Shown here piece after piece: positions 63,207 to 64,000 of a DNA stretch of 64,000 nt. Below the pieces are notes generated by a model. That model worked only from the letters and a program-made list of their open reading frames with translations. It did not search any database and was not told the origin of the DNA. The DNA is from Sutcliffiella horikoshii (GTDB lineage Bacteria; Bacillota; Bacilli; Bacillales; Bacillaceae_I). Made by a program: the position numbers and the translations under genes. The stretch spans positions 3,968,001 to 4,032,000 of the forward strand of contig NZ_CP020880.1 of the NCBI RefSeq assembly GCF_002157855.1, in the 5' to 3' direction. Positions within the stretch are counted from its first letter, which is position 1; every line of letters starts with the position of its first letter.

Positions 63207-64000
63207 TTACTTTTCAGTAGCTACGAAAGTCTTTTTGAATGCATTAAGTGCTTCAGCCATTGCTTCGTCGCTTGGTAATCCTTTAGTTGTACGGATTTCT
63301 TCTAAAAGTTCTTTACGGTTGTGCTCTAACCAAGTAAGCATTTCGTCTTCGAAACGAGTTACGTCTTGTACAGGAACATCATCGATGAAACCTTTTGTAA
63401 GAGCGTAAAGAATCGCAACTTGCTTTTCTACTTTAAGTGGCTTGTTCAAGCCTTGCTTAAGTACTTCTACTGTACGAGCTCCACGGTTAAGTTTTGCTTG
63501 AGTTGCTTTATCTAAGTCAGAACCGAATTGCGCGAACGCTTCTAGCTCACGGTAAGATGCAAGGTCAAGACGTAATGTACCTGATACCTTTTTCATCGCT
63601 TTGATTTGAGCGGATCCTCCAACACGTGATACGGAAAGACCAGCGTTGATCGCAGGACGAACACCAGAGAAGAATAGGTCTGATTGTAAGAAAATTTGTC
63701 CATCAGTGATGGAGATAACGTTTGTCGGGATGTAGGCAGATACGTCACCAGCTTGCGTTTCGATGAACGGTAAAGCTGTTAGGGATCCAGCGCCTTTTGC
63801 ATCACTAAGTTTCGCTGCACGCTCTAGTAAACGAGAGTGAAGGTAGAATACGTCACCAGGATATGCTTCACGACCTGGAGGACGTTTTAATAGTAGGGAA
63901 AGCTCACGGTATGCAGCAGCTTGCTTTGTTAAGTCATCATAGATAACTAGAACGTGCTTGCCGTCGTACATGAATTCTTCACCCATTGTTACTCCAGTGT
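63207..64000 (-). CDS. atpA: ATP synthase F1 alpha subunit, C-terminal part (cut by window edge)
   Basis: The frame is open to the window edge. The visible 264 residues begin inside the nucleotide-binding domain ([23 protein letters not shown]) and reach the true C-terminus. The internal Met at 63986 is not the start; the N-terminal portion with the Walker A loop lies beyond 64000. Landmarks are [25 protein letters not shown] and [23 protein letters not shown] with the arginine finger region. Confidence 0.96.
   Translation of the reverse strand, partial: TGVTMGEEFMYDGKHVLVIYDDLTKQAAAYRELSLLLKRPPGREAYPGDVFYLHSRLLERAAKLSDAKGAGSLTALPFIETQAGDVSAYIPTNVISITDGQIFLQSDLFFSGVRPAINAGLSVSRVGGSAQIKAMKKVSGTLRLDLASYRELEAFAQFGSDLDKATQAKLNRGARTVEVLKQGLNKPLKVEKQVAILYALTKGFIDDVPVQDVTRFEDEMLTWLEHNRKELLEEIRTTKGLPSDEAMAEALNAFKKTFVATEK

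Overview
The window is a stretch of chromosome from a Bacillus-like endospore former (Bacillaceae). The evidence is the backbone itself, nearly all on the minus strand and in an order I recall from the Bacillus subtilis ywm-ywp-ywr chromosome region: atpA-G-D-C, an 11-gene nuo operon, ywzB, ywmB, murA, spoIID, spoIIQ, ywrB/ywrA, ywrD, spoIIID, mbl, flhO-flhP, epuA and fabZ. No rRNA, tRNA or CRISPR array was seen. The species cannot be fixed from sequence reading alone.

Layout from left to right. (1) 1-13818 is an AT-rich exopolysaccharide locus read right to left. It starts with the BY-kinase pair ywqC/ywqD, then an EpsC/PglF-type 4,6-dehydratase, a frameshifted galU and a structured leader RNA. 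An EpsN aminotransferase, EpsL initiating transferase, EpsM acetyltransferase, a GT4, a WbpO/TviB-type dehydrogenase, a Wzy polymerase, a WbpP/TviC-type epimerase, a GT2 and a Wzx flippase cut by the window edge follow. Together these predict a di-N-acetylbacillosamine-initiated polymer containing N-acetylgalactosaminuronic acid. Three perfect Spo0A boxes lie upstream of ywqC. (2) 14107-21911 holds small lipoproteins, fabZ, epuA, flhP/flhO, an inserted OatA-like acyltransferase, mbl and spoIIID. (3) 22235-31303 is accessory: lipoproteins, a BsuPI-type inhibitor, a decayed ECF sigma operon, an acyltransferase, and a carboxylate symporter module (small TM protein, DUF4212, SSS symporter, cNMP/CBS/DUF294 protein, DnaQ-like exonuclease) with a clear SigA promoter and a cre-like site. 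(4) 31488-38423 carries a Ca-type P-ATPase, pcp, a split chromate transporter, a YwrD-type gamma-glutamyltransferase and a RAYT (REP-associated tyrosine transposase). (5) 38619-48916 carries a 1453-residue exported phosphoesterase/glycosidase, spoIIQ, spoIID, murA, ywmB and ywzB. (6) 49208-64000 is nuoN to nuoA followed by atpC, D, G and A (cut by the right edge).

The least expected signal is non-coding. A family of palindromes with core GGGGTC-T-GACCCC recurs at least eleven times, only between genes, several with an upstream TTCGAC box. One perfect copy with 18-bp arms sits beside the RAYT gene, which suggests a Gram-positive REP/RAYT system. Independently, three intergenic clusters carry unrelated tandem repeats that all have a 20-21 nt period. 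Other points of interest are a roughly 230-residue Ala/Lys repeat extension on NuoC and an EF-hand-like loop inside the symporter.
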